Below are positions 39,290 through 51,504 of a stretch of 64,000 nt of DNA, in pieces (the stretch's first letter is position 1; each line of letters begins with the position of its first letter). The DNA is taken from assembly GCF_910589235.1 (NCBI RefSeq), contig NC_060963.1:7603501-7667500 (forward strand). Direction: 5' to 3'. Both the position numbers and the translations under genes were made by a program. A model generated the notes under the pieces. It saw only the letters and a list, made by a program, of their open reading frames with translations. It had not been told where the DNA came from and did not search any database. The stretch is from Vespa crabro. Its lineage: Eukaryota; Arthropoda; Insecta; Hymenoptera; Vespidae.

Positions 39290-40257
39290 AAGACGACTCT
39301 TGAACTAGAAATTGTTGGGCTATAATTCATTAATAACAAATGGGCAAATTTTTACTTGATGCATTTCTCGTTATCTGCTCTAATCTTTATTAAAAGAATT
39401 AGCAAAAAGAAGCGCAAAAACGCATGAATATGTTTCCATTTCTCTGCTAATTTGTAAATATCTGATCGAGTTTCTCATTAGACTTTCTTCGTTTGCGTAA
39501 ACGTTAGCGCTAATATGAACGATTGAGGAAATCCGATGTAATTGCTAATCAAAATTGCTTGAGAATTACGTATATCGACTTAGTTATTGCAAAAAAAAGT
39601 ATTGCAATAATTACGATGCAATCGATATTCTTGCCTAATCTGCCTTTTTTGTTTCTTTTTTTTTTCTTCCTTCATTTTCTTTTTTTTTTTTCTTCTTCAA
39701 TGACACTTTTAATAACCATGCAACGGGCTGATTAATTATCCTATTAAATAAACGATAAAGTATAGTGTCATAAAACTTGGCTATTTGTTAAAATTTTCCA
39801 ATATGGCGATTCTAAAAATGATATATACGTTCATATTCGTTCCTATACGTTATACGATACACGTCTGTTCTGATATCATGAAATAGGATAAGAGAAAAAA
39901 GAGGAGATGTGATAAAAGAAAAGAAAAAGAGAGATAGAAAATGCGATCGAAGGAAATATTCAACGGGGAGATCTAATTTTTGAAATAATGTTTCGTACGA
40001 GCGACGAAACGAGAACAAGCTGAAGGAACAGGGAAAGGACGTAGATACGAGGTCCGGTTTTATTACGGGGTCTCGGCTTCAGAAATGTGCTACTCGCGTG
40101 CACGGACATGCACGCACGAACGCGAACGAATGAGTGTGCAACGATGCACGTATCGATCGCATGCGCATGCCACGTGATTACCATTTGATACGGAAATTTG
40201 AAATACGCGGCTGATAGAAATTAATTTGTTTTTTTAACAATGATCGAATCGACCGTT

Positions 40258-40259
<2 letters not shown>
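39290..40259. other. Non-coding stretch
   Basis: AT-rich and pyrimidine-rich near 39650-39700. GC-richer at 40020-40190 with ACGTGCATG-type words and one CACGTGATTAC site (see findings). Confidence 0.45.
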
Positions 40260-40296
<37 letters not shown>

Positions 40297-40329
40297 CTCT
40301 GTATTATATTTTAAAATGGTGAGTTCGTT

Positions 40330-40378
<49 letters not shown>
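40260..40378. repeat. (CT)n and (TA)n microsatellites
   Basis: A CT array at 40260-40297 and, 36 bp on, a perfect TA array at 40334-40378. An (AAAT)n array follows at 40495-40527. Confidence 0.95.
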
Positions 40379-40380
<2 letters not shown>

Positions 40381-41166
40381 ATATTTTAATATTTAATGCT
40401 TAATATTAAAATGGAATATAAATGGAGTGCTTAGTACAAAATGTATATATAAAGTAAAGTATATAAATATATTCGGTTTATTCAAAAAAAGAAAATAAAA
40501 ATAAATGAATAAATAAATAAATAAATGGATGAACAAATAGAACTTAACGATTAAATCGAAACAAAACGTGACTGTTATTAGGCCATTTTACATTTACACA
40601 TAAGTCATGCTCGATATAAAGTTTATTTTTTATTCATACGATTTATTCATAAAAAAATAAAGTCTCATTTGTCACATGAATCATCAAATAACATTCATGT
40701 ATAACATAAAGAATGAGAAAAAGAAATAAGTAGAAATGAATATTATTGTTAGAGATGAATATTGTCGTAAAGAAAAGCGTCATTAATGTTCGACTAAGAG
40801 ACAAGCGTTAAGTACGATTAGAAAGAAGAGAGAGGAGAATGAGAAAAGTGAAAGAAAATGGCTATGTGAATTATTTGGATAGGAAGCAGGAGCGGGGAAG
40901 AACAGCTGTTGCTTGCGCATATTGCTGAGATCTGCGCACATGGCGCCTCTCGTTACGGCGCACTTGTGAAACGAAACTCACCTTGAAGCACGCATAAGAA
41001 ACGAGAGTAATCGTGGTTTAACGACCGATAGAAATGTCTGAAAGGCTTTGCAATGGATAATAAAAAGGAAGCGGAAGATTCGTCCAATGAGAGTAAAATT
41101 TTCAACTAATGGAAATAATTGGAACAGTTTAAAACGGTGTTGTTTTTTTTGTTCATTATGTTATAC

Positions 41167-41169
<3 letters not shown>
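40379..41169. other. Non-coding stretch with GC-richer patch
   Basis: The patch at 40890-41040 contains a CAGCTG E-box. On the minus strand it has a possible small exon bounded by CCTTTCAG and CTTCAAG|GTGAGT (about 41037-40982, 56 bp, two open frames). I cannot tell whether this is real. Confidence 0.3.

Positions 41170-41227
<58 letters not shown>
41170..41227. repeat. (TA)29 microsatellite
   Basis: A perfect 58-bp TA array. Confidence 0.97.
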
Positions 41228-41228
<1 letters not shown>

Positions 41229-41525
41229 GTAACTTTATAAATTTTTTCTTTGGAACGTAACTTTTCCTTTTCCATTTTGTTATCTTCAAAATCCCGCTCG
41301 GGTACCCTTACAGCTTTCAAGCTTTCCCCCAATCGGCGTTTTCTTCTTGCTTGGCTTTTCCACCTTCACTTTTCGTTCTTCGTCACATCCTTCAAGCTTG
41401 TCTAAAAGTTACGAACGCGTCTGAGAAGAGCCGAGCCGACTTATCCTCGTACAAGCTCGAATCGAACAGTCATGGCTTTCCCTTACCCTTACACAATTCT
41501 TTCTTCCATTCTTTCGAAAGATCGC

Positions 41526-41564
41526 ACGTTCACCTCGTTCACCTCGTTCGCCTCGTTCACATCG
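41526..41564. repeat. 9-bp minisatellite, four copies
   Basis: Four near-identical 9-bp units of the form CGTTCACCT. They lie within a 99-codon plus-strand frame (41351-41650) and read there as His-Leu-Val repeats. No splice context supports the frame. Confidence 0.8.
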
Positions 41565-41649
41565 TCAGGATTCGTAGATTCGATCGAATAAGAGTTTCTT
41601 GCCGAACACACGTACGATCTTATTATTATATCTATTCGATTATTCTTTA

Positions 41650-43900
41650 GACGATGAGAAAGTATAAAGTAGAATAAACACTATATTCTCTATCGAATCT
41701 CATTTTGAAAATTATATTGGATACCGACCTTCCGTTATATTACATCGTTGAATATTCAAGAGACGTTGGTCGATACGAGCTTGCAACTTAAAAGCATCTC
41801 ATTTTATATCACTGCGTAATCATGACAAAAAAAATACGAAAAGCTGATAGACTTTGTTTTCTTTGAAAGTAGAAAAAAAATGAAAAAAGAAAAAAGAAAA
41901 AAATACTTTTCTCGATTTAATTGAAGCTACGAATTTTATTCCGTTGAAATTTTTCTACATTTTCATTCCTTCCTTTTTTTTTTGCGATATGTTATTAGAC
42001 CAATCACCTGGCAAATCAAAGAATAATGATACGACGAGAAAGAGAACGAGAACGATTTATTTCATCGTTCTTCCTTTTCTATCTCTTCCTCTTGCTTTCT
42101 CCTTCCGTGTTTCCATTTACCTGTTCGTCTATTTCCGTGCCACGATCGCGGGAAATCGCAAAAGAAGTTTTACGATCGTAAAGATAGCAAGATCTCTTTA
42201 CGATCAGGAAACTATCTACCCGCATTTATGATCGCAGAAGCTTCTTGTTTATAGAGAAGTAATAAAAATTTCATACGTATCTCCTCATCGATGACGAAAT
42301 CGTTGCGATATCATTGGTATAGAATATCAAAAAATGAAGAGGATAAAGTAAGAAAGAAAAAGAGCAGAATGATTCAAATTATCTTTACGATTTCAAATAA
42401 GTTGATTCGAATTTTTTTATCTTTTATTATTTTCTTTTTTTTCTTCTTTTTCTTTTTTATCACATTACATCGAAATTTATTAATTTTTGTATTTTTGTTT
42501 AATCGTTTTCGCTAACTAACAAAGTAAATATCATGATAAGGAGCATTAATCGAGTTGTACTGACAATGTTAGACGTTTCCTTAACGTTTATATCTGTATC
42601 TTGCATTCATTTACGAATGTTAAATTTCGCTACGGACAATGAAAGGGAAATTATAAAATTAATCGCGAAACGAACATCGAGGAAACGTTGAATATGAATA
42701 ATTATAAAGTTAAGCAATTCTATAGAAATATAATGTAACATTAAAATTCGTTTTAATTAATAAAATGTATCGTTTCTATTATCGTAGCTATGTCACGTGA
42801 CGGCTATTATGTATAACGAAGGTCATTCGTAATAATTTGGAATTTTCACTACTAGCAAGACGATTATGATTCGTCGACTATGCGTTTGAAATGCATTAGA
42901 TGTAATTCATTCTCATGGGTTCAATTAAATTTTTTAACGAACTTACTACGTTTTAATAGAATTAATTAAACTTACTATACGTTATAATAGACAATTCTGC
43001 GGATGTTAATTTCGTTTTATCAGTGACAACAGGGGAGTTATAACGTCCCTCATGGACGACATATTCTCACCGTTATTTCTTTTTATCATTTTTATTTCGT
43101 GGATATTATAATATTTGAAAGTGACCGAGCGTGCGAACGCGCATTTTATTATAAAAAAAGATCCTCCTGATAATTCTTTGAGATTTATAAGTATGTACGC
43201 ATTACGATTGCTCAAAAATAAAGTATATGTATGTATATTTGTTTAGAAAAGAAAAAGGGAAAGGATGTTACTTGAGATTAAATCTTATTTCAAATTGCTA
43301 TATTATCTATATCGTAACTGTGCGTCCTATCGAGATCACGATAACTATCGTTTCGCGCGGTTTCACCTTGGGCGAATAATTGCGCGAGAAGTGGACGAAC
43401 GTACGAATCGGCAAATAATTTTGCAATACCCCGTAAGAACATTATGTGCGTTATTTCTACTGGAAACTACGAAAGTACATATAATTTGCTTGAATTATAT
43501 TCCTATTATTATCGATACTATTGACGTAATCAGAATAATTAAGCTTCCTATCAAGAAACTTAAAACAGAGAAAATATATAAACTATCTTGTTATTATAGT
43601 CAGAACGTATAATCAGAACGTATTAATGATATTCCAATGTCTGTGAATAATGTTAAATAATATTTGTGAGAAAAATAATTGTATATTCATGTATTTGTAG
43701 CTTTATGTTTCAGATATATAAATTCTTCGGTCACCTTTCGATCAATCTCAATGTCCAACATTAATTTTCATTGTGATCGATCGCGAGTACGGAAGCATCG
43801 AAGAAACAAGAAGGAAGAAAGGGTGGTAAGGTCAAAATTTCATTTCCTTGGTTAGAATATTACGCAACGAGAGTCGAAGAGTTCGCGACTAAGCTTGAAC
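41650..43900. other. Non-coding stretch
   Basis: AT-rich with poly-T runs (42410-42465). A 115-codon plus-strand frame at 43265-43612 has no splice support. A perfect GTCACGTGAC site lies at 42792-42801 and is listed separately. Confidence 0.45.
42792..42801. promoter_or_regulatory. CLEAR-type E-box palindrome
   Basis: GTCACGTGAC, a perfect 10-bp match to the CLEAR element bound by MITF/TFEB-class bHLH-zip factors and also by USF. No promoter is visible nearby, so its function is unproven. Confidence 0.35.
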
Positions 43901-44300
43901 GTCGCCTTTCACTTATAAGCAAAAACGGCTCTTAGTCGCACCTATTTTATCGTATGTTACCGTTGGTAAGGGTCGATTTCCAAATTAACTTGATACTCTC
44001 AAATAATTGGCCGATGAAGAAAAAAATGCGGAACTCGAAAGTCGAGACGAGAGTAGTCATGGCACGACGCGGAATACTATGCGGATTGACGCGGAATACT
44101 TCGAAGAATTTTCCAGGAACGAATCTCCCTCGGTGGACTTCTCTCGAGGTGCAAGAACGTTGCCACACTCGGTTAGTCGTAGTAGGTCCAACCAGTGAAT
44201 CGTAGGAAATGTTAACTCGCTTCGCTTTTATAGACTGCTTTCCGATCCAATCAGAGTCTCGCGTGCCTCGTACGCGTCGCGAAACTCAATCGTTGCTAAG
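43900..44300 (+). other. GC-rich island with coding-like acidic frame
   Basis: A 400-bp GC-richer island. One plus-strand frame runs from just after a TAA at 44004 to a TGA at 44196-44198. It has about 63 codons and is rich in Glu, Asp, Arg and Ser, with the segment MRIDAEYFEEFSRNESPS inside. The only true ATG is internal (44079). A second frame, from ATG 43954, reads MLPL and then a GTAAGG donor-like word. A 13-bp word, GACGCGGAATACT, occurs twice 26 bp apart. Two partial TATA-like words (near 43914 and 44227) lack a good initiator at the right spacing. Could be an exon, a promoter or neither. Confidence 0.25.
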
Positions 44301-46584
44301 AAATTCCTTCGAGAATTGCTTTCTGAGATTGTAACGACTTTGTTCCTCTAAAACTGTCTAGAAAGTTTCTTGGATACATAATAACCGATAAATAAGATAG
44401 TTCGATAATTCAATGAATGACAAATTTCTTTTTTTTCTTCTTCTTGATTTTTACTTTTTCTTTCTTTTCTATTTTTTTCTTTTCTTCCTTTTTTTTTTTT
44501 AACAATTTCATCGACGTTTCACACAAAAGATTTTATATGTCCAAATTTCAGCGGTCTTAGTAGACGACCGTTCATTAATTGTACTCCGCCCTATAATCGC
44601 AATAATCGCACTTACGGAATCACGCAACTCACTTGGAAATCTATACCCGGTGCATTATTTTCTTCTATTATGTCGGCAAACCGGACTAACAGTGCGAGTA
44701 GCGCGCTTCTAGGCGGAGGCCTCTTATGTAATCGATTTCTCGCTGCATTATTATGTTATCACGCCGAAGTTCATCGAGTTCTACGTTTCTTTTCAACCCT
44801 CACTTTTCTCTTTTTCTGTCTTTCTCTCCCTCCCTCCCTCTCTCCCTCTCTCTCTCTCTCTCTTTCACTATCTATTCTATTTTTTCTCTTCTTGCTTTAC
44901 GTAACGTCACTTAGGAAGGAATTCGAGTCCTTTTATCCATTTTTCTTTTTCGTGAATATTGAAAAATTAACAAATTCAAATTATTTTAAAAACGTGTCAA
45001 ATAATTACGTGCCCATCTACATTATCTTGTCAATTAAGAATATTTTGAAGATTTTCGATTTTAATTAACATCAAGATTAACGTTGTATCTATTGTTTATT
45101 ATATTAATTATCAATGAAGCATCTATCTCACATAATTGCAAACTTCTATGCGAATAGAGAGAGAGAGAGAGAAAGGTTGACCTTTTTATTCTTTCGCTTT
45201 TACCTTCATAAAACGAGACTCTATCGATGATAAACGATTATATAATCAGAAAGCCCGATCGATATTCTTCTTCACTTGACGAAGATATTAAAGGACTCAG
45301 TTAAACCAAAATCATCGTCTTATCGTTAGTTTCTACGTTCATTCGTTCGGTTCGTTCTTCTTTATCGACCCTTTTTTTCCCTTCTCCTTCCTGTCTCGTA
45401 GAGCCAGTAGAAATTAACGAGTCGGAAATTCTAATTCAATGGCAAGGCTGCCGAGAGAGTCATGCCTTTCTTCCTTCGTCCTCCTTCTGAGCCTTCTCTT
45501 TCTCTTCTTAGTCGGTCGGCCGCTCACTCGGTTTCCCTCTCGGTTTCCCGCTTCTTTTCGATGAGACCTTTTTATCGCTTCCCCTTTTCTTCTTCACTCT
45601 TCCGTCAAGCCGCAAAGCTACCGCGAAAAAGGATTTTTCTCCTTCGGTGTCGGCTATTTTCTCGAAACACAAAACCGCGTCTCTGCTATCAAAGATACTT
45701 ATTGCGATGGAGACACGTTTACTCGTCTTGGTGATTAAAGTCGCAACTCGCCCGACTCGTTGAATAATGTGGCCCCGATTTTGGACGAAGATCGATCGAA
45801 TAAAACGACGAACGTGCAAACGTTCATTATTTTACGTTATTTCCGAAAAGAAAAGTTGTGAAGAACCGACTTCTCTTTTTATAATTTATTCATTAAATTC
45901 TTGATTACGACCATCTATCATTAGAGATAAAAAAAAAGAAGAAAGAAAAAAGAAATGAGAAAACGATACGAGATTGGTGGTTATTGGGAATTTGATATTT
46001 TTTATTACTTTCAAATTACGTCGTAGGCACGTTTGGATACGATCAGAAAGGTGTCTCTAGAAAAGAACGCAGACTCTTTGAAAAATGAGAAATATCATTC
46101 AACCATGACTCTAAAAAAAAAAATAGAACGATAAAAATTGATCGTATAACAAAGTTAATTAAGCGAATTAAGCTTTTACGCTTCATTCAATTGAGATAAT
46201 AATTACTTTGGCGTTACGGTGAAAATCATCGATTGTTCTAATCGGATTAACTTTTCTGCAATTCGGAAATGCGTGCGGGTTACCGTGAAAACATGTGCAT
46301 CACCCTTCAGTTTCCTGCGTTTGACGTGTCGTATTCGTTCTTGTTTCGATGAGTTCATGTCAGTCGATAAAATAAAAGCGAATAGAGAGAAAATATTAAT
46401 ACAAGGAAGAATGGAACTTCCTATTTGAGTTTATAAATAATTTTGACGATGAAAGATCTATCGCTTTTGGAAAGTTATAATAATAATATCCATCGTATTT
46501 CACATGGAGAATGAGCTATGTAACCTTTGCGATTGAACTTTTCGCGTGGGAGATATTAAAATCTATTTTCTCCTTGGTGTACTA
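44301..46584. other. Non-coding stretch with CT tracts
   Basis: Pyrimidine tracts at 44415-44505 and 44797-44866. A GC-richer part at 45440-45800 is open on both strands (90 and 103 codons) with no splice evidence or known homology. A short ACGAA pentamer array follows at 46585-46620. Confidence 0.4.
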
Positions 46585-46620
46585 ACGAAACGGAACGAAA
46601 CGAAACGAAATGGAATGAAA

Positions 46621-49135
46621 TTACAATTCCGATGGCGAACTCAGAAATCGGTTCCGTAGCATCGATCGCACGCACGGTCTTTTCGTGCATGAAAATAAGG
46701 GGTACATAATAATTTACTAATAAGGACTATTCAAAGTGAAGCGTGTTTTCAAATAGAGTATATACGCTGTTCTAATAACAGAGTTATTGAACTTTGATTT
46801 CTACCGCAACATTTAGTTCGATTTCACTCGCACGCTCGCAACACGATCGAAAACCGGCCACGCAGAGTCTCGTCCGCTTGTTTATATAATGCGTAGAATT
46901 ATAAGCCACTGGCGGCAAGACCACAAATCCGTTTATTCCTTGCATAAATGTGCGTCCGGTTTGGTCTCTGTGTTCGTGCGAGAGCTTATCGGAAAATAAT
47001 GTGAAAAAGAAAAGCGCACTCTGGCCTATTGCACAAGATAAGAGAGAAGTAAAGGGAATAGTAGTATAAACGCGTTGCGTTATTTTCTATGCGCATTGCC
47101 CGTGAAATTATTTTATATATTTATCATTATACTAACCTCAAAGATAACTTAATTATATCGCGTTGGAATATTATCGACGTAATTCAATTTATTTTTGATA
47201 TTTCGTCAAAGTTCCTTTATATAAGTCGTATGTGAGGTATTTTGTTACGAAATTATATTTTACGTAGTCTCATTTATATTTTTTAATTCAATTCTTTACC
47301 GTACATTTAAAAATATTATCTTGAAGGATTGTCTTGAAAATTATCATGAAAAAAATGTTTAAACTCGATCACTGAATTTAAGCTCAGTTTATCTTCAAAA
47401 GGAAGTAAAAACAATCATGGACGCGAGTTTAGAAAACAAATTAATCAAAACGCAAGCACCGATCACCAATAATCAGGTTACGCTTTAATAATCTAGCATT
47501 TTCAAATCGATCAATAATAAGCAAGCGAGCCTGCCTCGTTATGAGTTACCCAAATAAATGGTACTTCATTTTCCGAATTTTCGTTTAATAGAGATTTCTA
47601 GGAGAAGCTATTGAAGAATCTTTATGGCTGTCCTTATGTTGCTAAGTAAGTAAATGAAAAAAGAATAAGAAATGAGAAAGAGAGAGAGAGAGAGAGAGAG
47701 AAACAAAATGATAGAAGTTAAAAGAAGGGGTAAATGTACGATCTAACTATCGATCATCGTTCATCATGAAATATTCGAGAAAAATAACATTCCTTTTTTT
47801 TGTTATCTTTCGACACGGTCTTGGATGAAGATCAGCGTCCTTGAGATCAAGCATGTTATCAAACATCAATTGAGATAGAAAATGCGAATTATAGAGACGA
47901 CGAACGATTTTAATATTAATGTTTCAATTAAATTTATTACTTTATATCTGACATATATGATATTATTTCTACGTTGCAATCCATTTAAAATTCCACGAAA
48001 AAGGTTCGATATTTCGTTGCGAAAGTTTAACAGTCGAATACAGTTTGTTACGTGGTACATTCTGTGCAATACTGATACGCATGACTAGATATACCGAACG
48101 TATATCAATTATTACTAATGGCTATTGATATGACACGCTTCAGTCGCAATCGAAAACACCTCGAGACGTAACGAGACATATATTTTCTATAGATTTTCAA
48201 TTATTTTTTATTCGAGAGAAAAATTATTACTTGATACTGATTCAAGAATTTGTATTCTGATTTCAAATTTATTTCTTGACGTTCGAAAATCATAAAGCGT
48301 AGGGAATAAGAAAGACAGTGTCTTTGCTCCTAGTCAAACTGTAAAGCTTATACACAATAGAGTTTACTACTGATGGATTGCACTGCGTTATTCCCAAATA
48401 ATCTACATTATATCCGCTAGACGGCAACGTATAATAGATGAGTTATGTTACCAATCTATTTCACTCGTCTACAGTACCAGCACTTACTTTCGTACAAAAG
48501 CATCAGCATGACGTAGAATCTCTAACCTTTATATCGATCGAAGTCGCCTACAGTTTGACGAACTGTTTGCTTCCGATTTTAAGAAAATCTTCGTTCCTGT
48601 GAAACTCGATGTGGATATAAAAAGCGAACATTTCGTAAACTCCGAAGTGTAGAATGGAAAGCAATATCGAGTAATAGTGTTGTAAAAAATGATATCGAAC
48701 TTTTCTTTTATACGTCCTAATAATTCTACGTAATTTGAAAACTTAAGATTGTGTCCTGAACGAAAAAAAATGGAAAAGAAAAAAGAAAAAAGAAAAAGAA
48801 GTAGAAGTTGTTACATAAAAATTTTAAATTTAGGTAGATATGCAGAACGATATGGTGATTGAGAGGAAATTGAAATAATACAGAAAAAACATAATCTATT
48901 TTCATATATTTCAACAAGTTTGAATATAGATAAGGGGAAAAAAATTACAAAATTGTAGAAAGTCTTATTATTGAATAAAAATAAAAATATGATACATAAA
49001 TGCAAAGTGATATACATATAGTACTTACAATTACTATATTAAAATATTATTGGAAATAAATGTAAGAAACAGGTACATAAATACAAGATAAGTAACATAC
49101 CGATCAAAAAATTAATTCGCTATCAGAAATCGACT
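46621..49135. other. Non-coding stretch
   Basis: GC-richer at 46640-47040, where TATATAA near 46883 lacks a matching initiator. A short GA array lies at 47680-47701. The rest is AT-rich with no coding signal. Confidence 0.45.
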
Positions 49136-49154
49136 AGAGAGAAAGAGAAAGAGA

Positions 49155-49212
<58 letters not shown>
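49136..49212. repeat. (GA)n microsatellite
   Basis: A 77-bp GA array whose left third is GAAAGA hexamers, followed by AATAAGA units. A second array lies at 49489-49522. Confidence 0.95.
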
Positions 49213-49215
<3 letters not shown>

Positions 49216-49490
49216 AGAATAAAAATAAGAATAAAAAAAAGAATGGAAACAAGAATACGTTCGAAACTAACGATCGAAGCTGAAGCAAGGCCCACAGAAA
49301 CAAGCGTGAAACTCGATTAGAATCTGCATTTTCATTTTTATTTCCTAAATAACACTTCCCCAGCTCCCACTCGCGCATAGGCGTGGATACATATCTTGCG
49401 TAACGTAAGAGCGAGGCGAATTCAGTTGATCGCGTCGAACGGTCGCATACACCGCCCTCCGTTTACCACTCGCTACAGAATACTTAAGAG

Positions 49491-49522
<32 letters not shown>

Positions 49523-51118
49523 TGAGAAGAAGCTTGGCAAGCGTTCTCCCTCGCTCTTCAGTTTTCTCTGGCCCACACGGTTCCTCTGCAATTCAAGCAC
49601 GAGTATGCACTTATCCATTGGTGCATAGATATATCATGTTTCACGCGTTAATTCGTCGTAGACATCGACCTTTCAATTTTCACGCTCTCTGTTTTCTAGT
49701 CACTTGTATCTAGAGCGCGTCAACAATGTTTTTTATTATACAAACTCGTGTTTACGAAACGAAAAGCTCGTATTTATTTTTCATTTTTCAAAAATAAATC
49801 AATTGTAAACATACGAATTGAATTTTACTTCGTGCTTCCATCGAAACAAAATTCAGAGATATGATTCATCGTACATGTAAACTTGTTTCCAACGAGTTAC
49901 GAGCGGAGTATGGGTTTATTACGATGATGGGAATATTCTAGAGAGGATCGCAACCATGTATTATAGGATATCTATGACTATTATAGATGACGATTCTGTT
50001 CGATCATAATCCGTTTGATATAGATAAATACGTAATGTACTTTCATGTTAGAAACGAAAATTATAATTATCATAATTTTCAATAATTTTTCATTATCATC
50101 TCGATATTTATAACATTTTGTTTTATTAAAAAAAAAAAAAAAAAAAAAAAATAAAAGAAAGAAGAAAATAATTAAATAGTAAGCGTTATAAGATCAACAT
50201 GATAGATATTATTCGCCTGATGGCTTAATCATTTGTCTATTTATTAGCTTTATAAAATGAGTAAAGACAAACGAATGATACAAAGAGCTTGCACCTTTTA
50301 AATGTTCAATTAATTCCGATATGGTAAAGCATCCGTTAGAACCGAGAACCGTAAGGGAACACGATTTGAGAACGGGGAGAACACGAGCGCGTGCGTTAAT
50401 TGATGTGGTGTGGTCAATGGTCATGGAGGGGGATAGTCAATTTAACGATCTCCGTGACTACGACGTCTCTTGGAGGTTGTTTCGAGCGAAATTATATCAG
50501 AGAGTCTCGCGTTAATCGATTCGTTACTAATGCGATGCCTGATAACTAATATAGTAGATGTATAGTAGATACATAGCTACTTGTATATGATATATGTATA
50601 GTAGTTTGTGCGAGTTATAGATCGGCACGTCGAACGAGTCGCGAATTATAGAAAGAACGAACGTTGAACGTTAATTGGTCGTTACTACGACGTACATATA
50701 TGTAAACGTTAATTGGTGTGTTTGAGAAATCGAACGGTTTCCTCGACTTCGTTTGTAAAGGTCGAATTGAAGGAAGTAAATGAATCTAAAGATTTTTGTA
50801 TGAAAAATTCTTATAAAGGAATGAAAAGGCATACGATATGAAATAAACGAGCAATGAAAGACCGTATAGATCACGTTTATATTATCTTTCAAATAATTTT
50901 CATAAATCAATTGGTATATCATGATCTATGAATAGATAAACAGAACAACATCAATCTTATTTCGAAGGAAAATTAGATATTAGAAAATATAATCGATCTT
51001 CGATTAGACAAATCGAAGAAGCTTCCGGTGATTCCGTTAAGCGAACATCGCGGATTCCCGCATCCGGAGACACCTGGTTATAAACGAATGGTAACGCCTT
51101 CGGCCTAGATTCTAGAGC
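49213..51118. other. Non-coding stretch
   Basis: A GC-richer patch at 49370-49700 contains no certain exon. A 24-base poly-A run lies at 50128-50151. The patch at 50310-50520 is open on both strands (64 and 71 codons) without clear splice sites. Confidence 0.4.
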
Positions 51119-51194
51119 ATGAACTTATCGGGAGTGAGCCGTGGCTATCGTTGCGCAAGCAACCACTCCACAATGCCTTCGAACATAGCAAAAA
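51119..51194 (+). CDS. Candidate first coding exon in GC-rich island
   Basis: ATG at 51119 opens a frame beginning MNLSGVSRGYRC. A second in-frame ATG at 51173 begins MPSNIAK. The frame meets a near-perfect donor, CAAAAA|GTAAGT (GT at 51195-51196), giving 25 codons plus one base. The island (about 51040-51350) is CpG-rich and carries a GATTGG (inverted CCAAT) box at 51253 and repeated CGATCGACCGACC words, as in a promoter. No TATA box. The product is unknown. Unspliced, the frame would run on into a CT microsatellite at 51450-51502, which is unlikely to be coding. Confidence 0.27.
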
Positions 51195-51446
51195 GTAAGT
51201 GGCAAGCTTGTTCGCTCACTCGCGTACCGATCGAAACGACGCGACGCGCCGATTGGTCGATCGACCGACCGACTCGCGTTCTCGCGAACACGTTTCTCTA
51301 TAGTGCAGATTCGATCTGTACTGTCTGTCTGCTGCACTCGAGTTGCACGACGGTCGACGATTTTTTCTATCTCTACGCGTCCTTTCTTTCTCTTCCTTTC
51401 TCTCTCATTCTCTTCAGCTTTCTCTCCCACCTCTCTCTCTTTCTCT

Positions 51447-51449
<3 letters not shown>

Positions 51450-51502
<53 letters not shown>
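51450..51502. repeat. (CT)n microsatellite
   Basis: A perfect CT array of about 25 units after an imperfect pyrimidine tract from 51370. Confidence 0.97.

Positions 51503-51504
<2 letters not shown>

Noticed and set aside
45462..45819. Overlapping 90- and 103-codon frames on opposite strands
   Set aside because: GC-richer patch without start context, splice sites or recognisable sequence. Kept only as a composition note.
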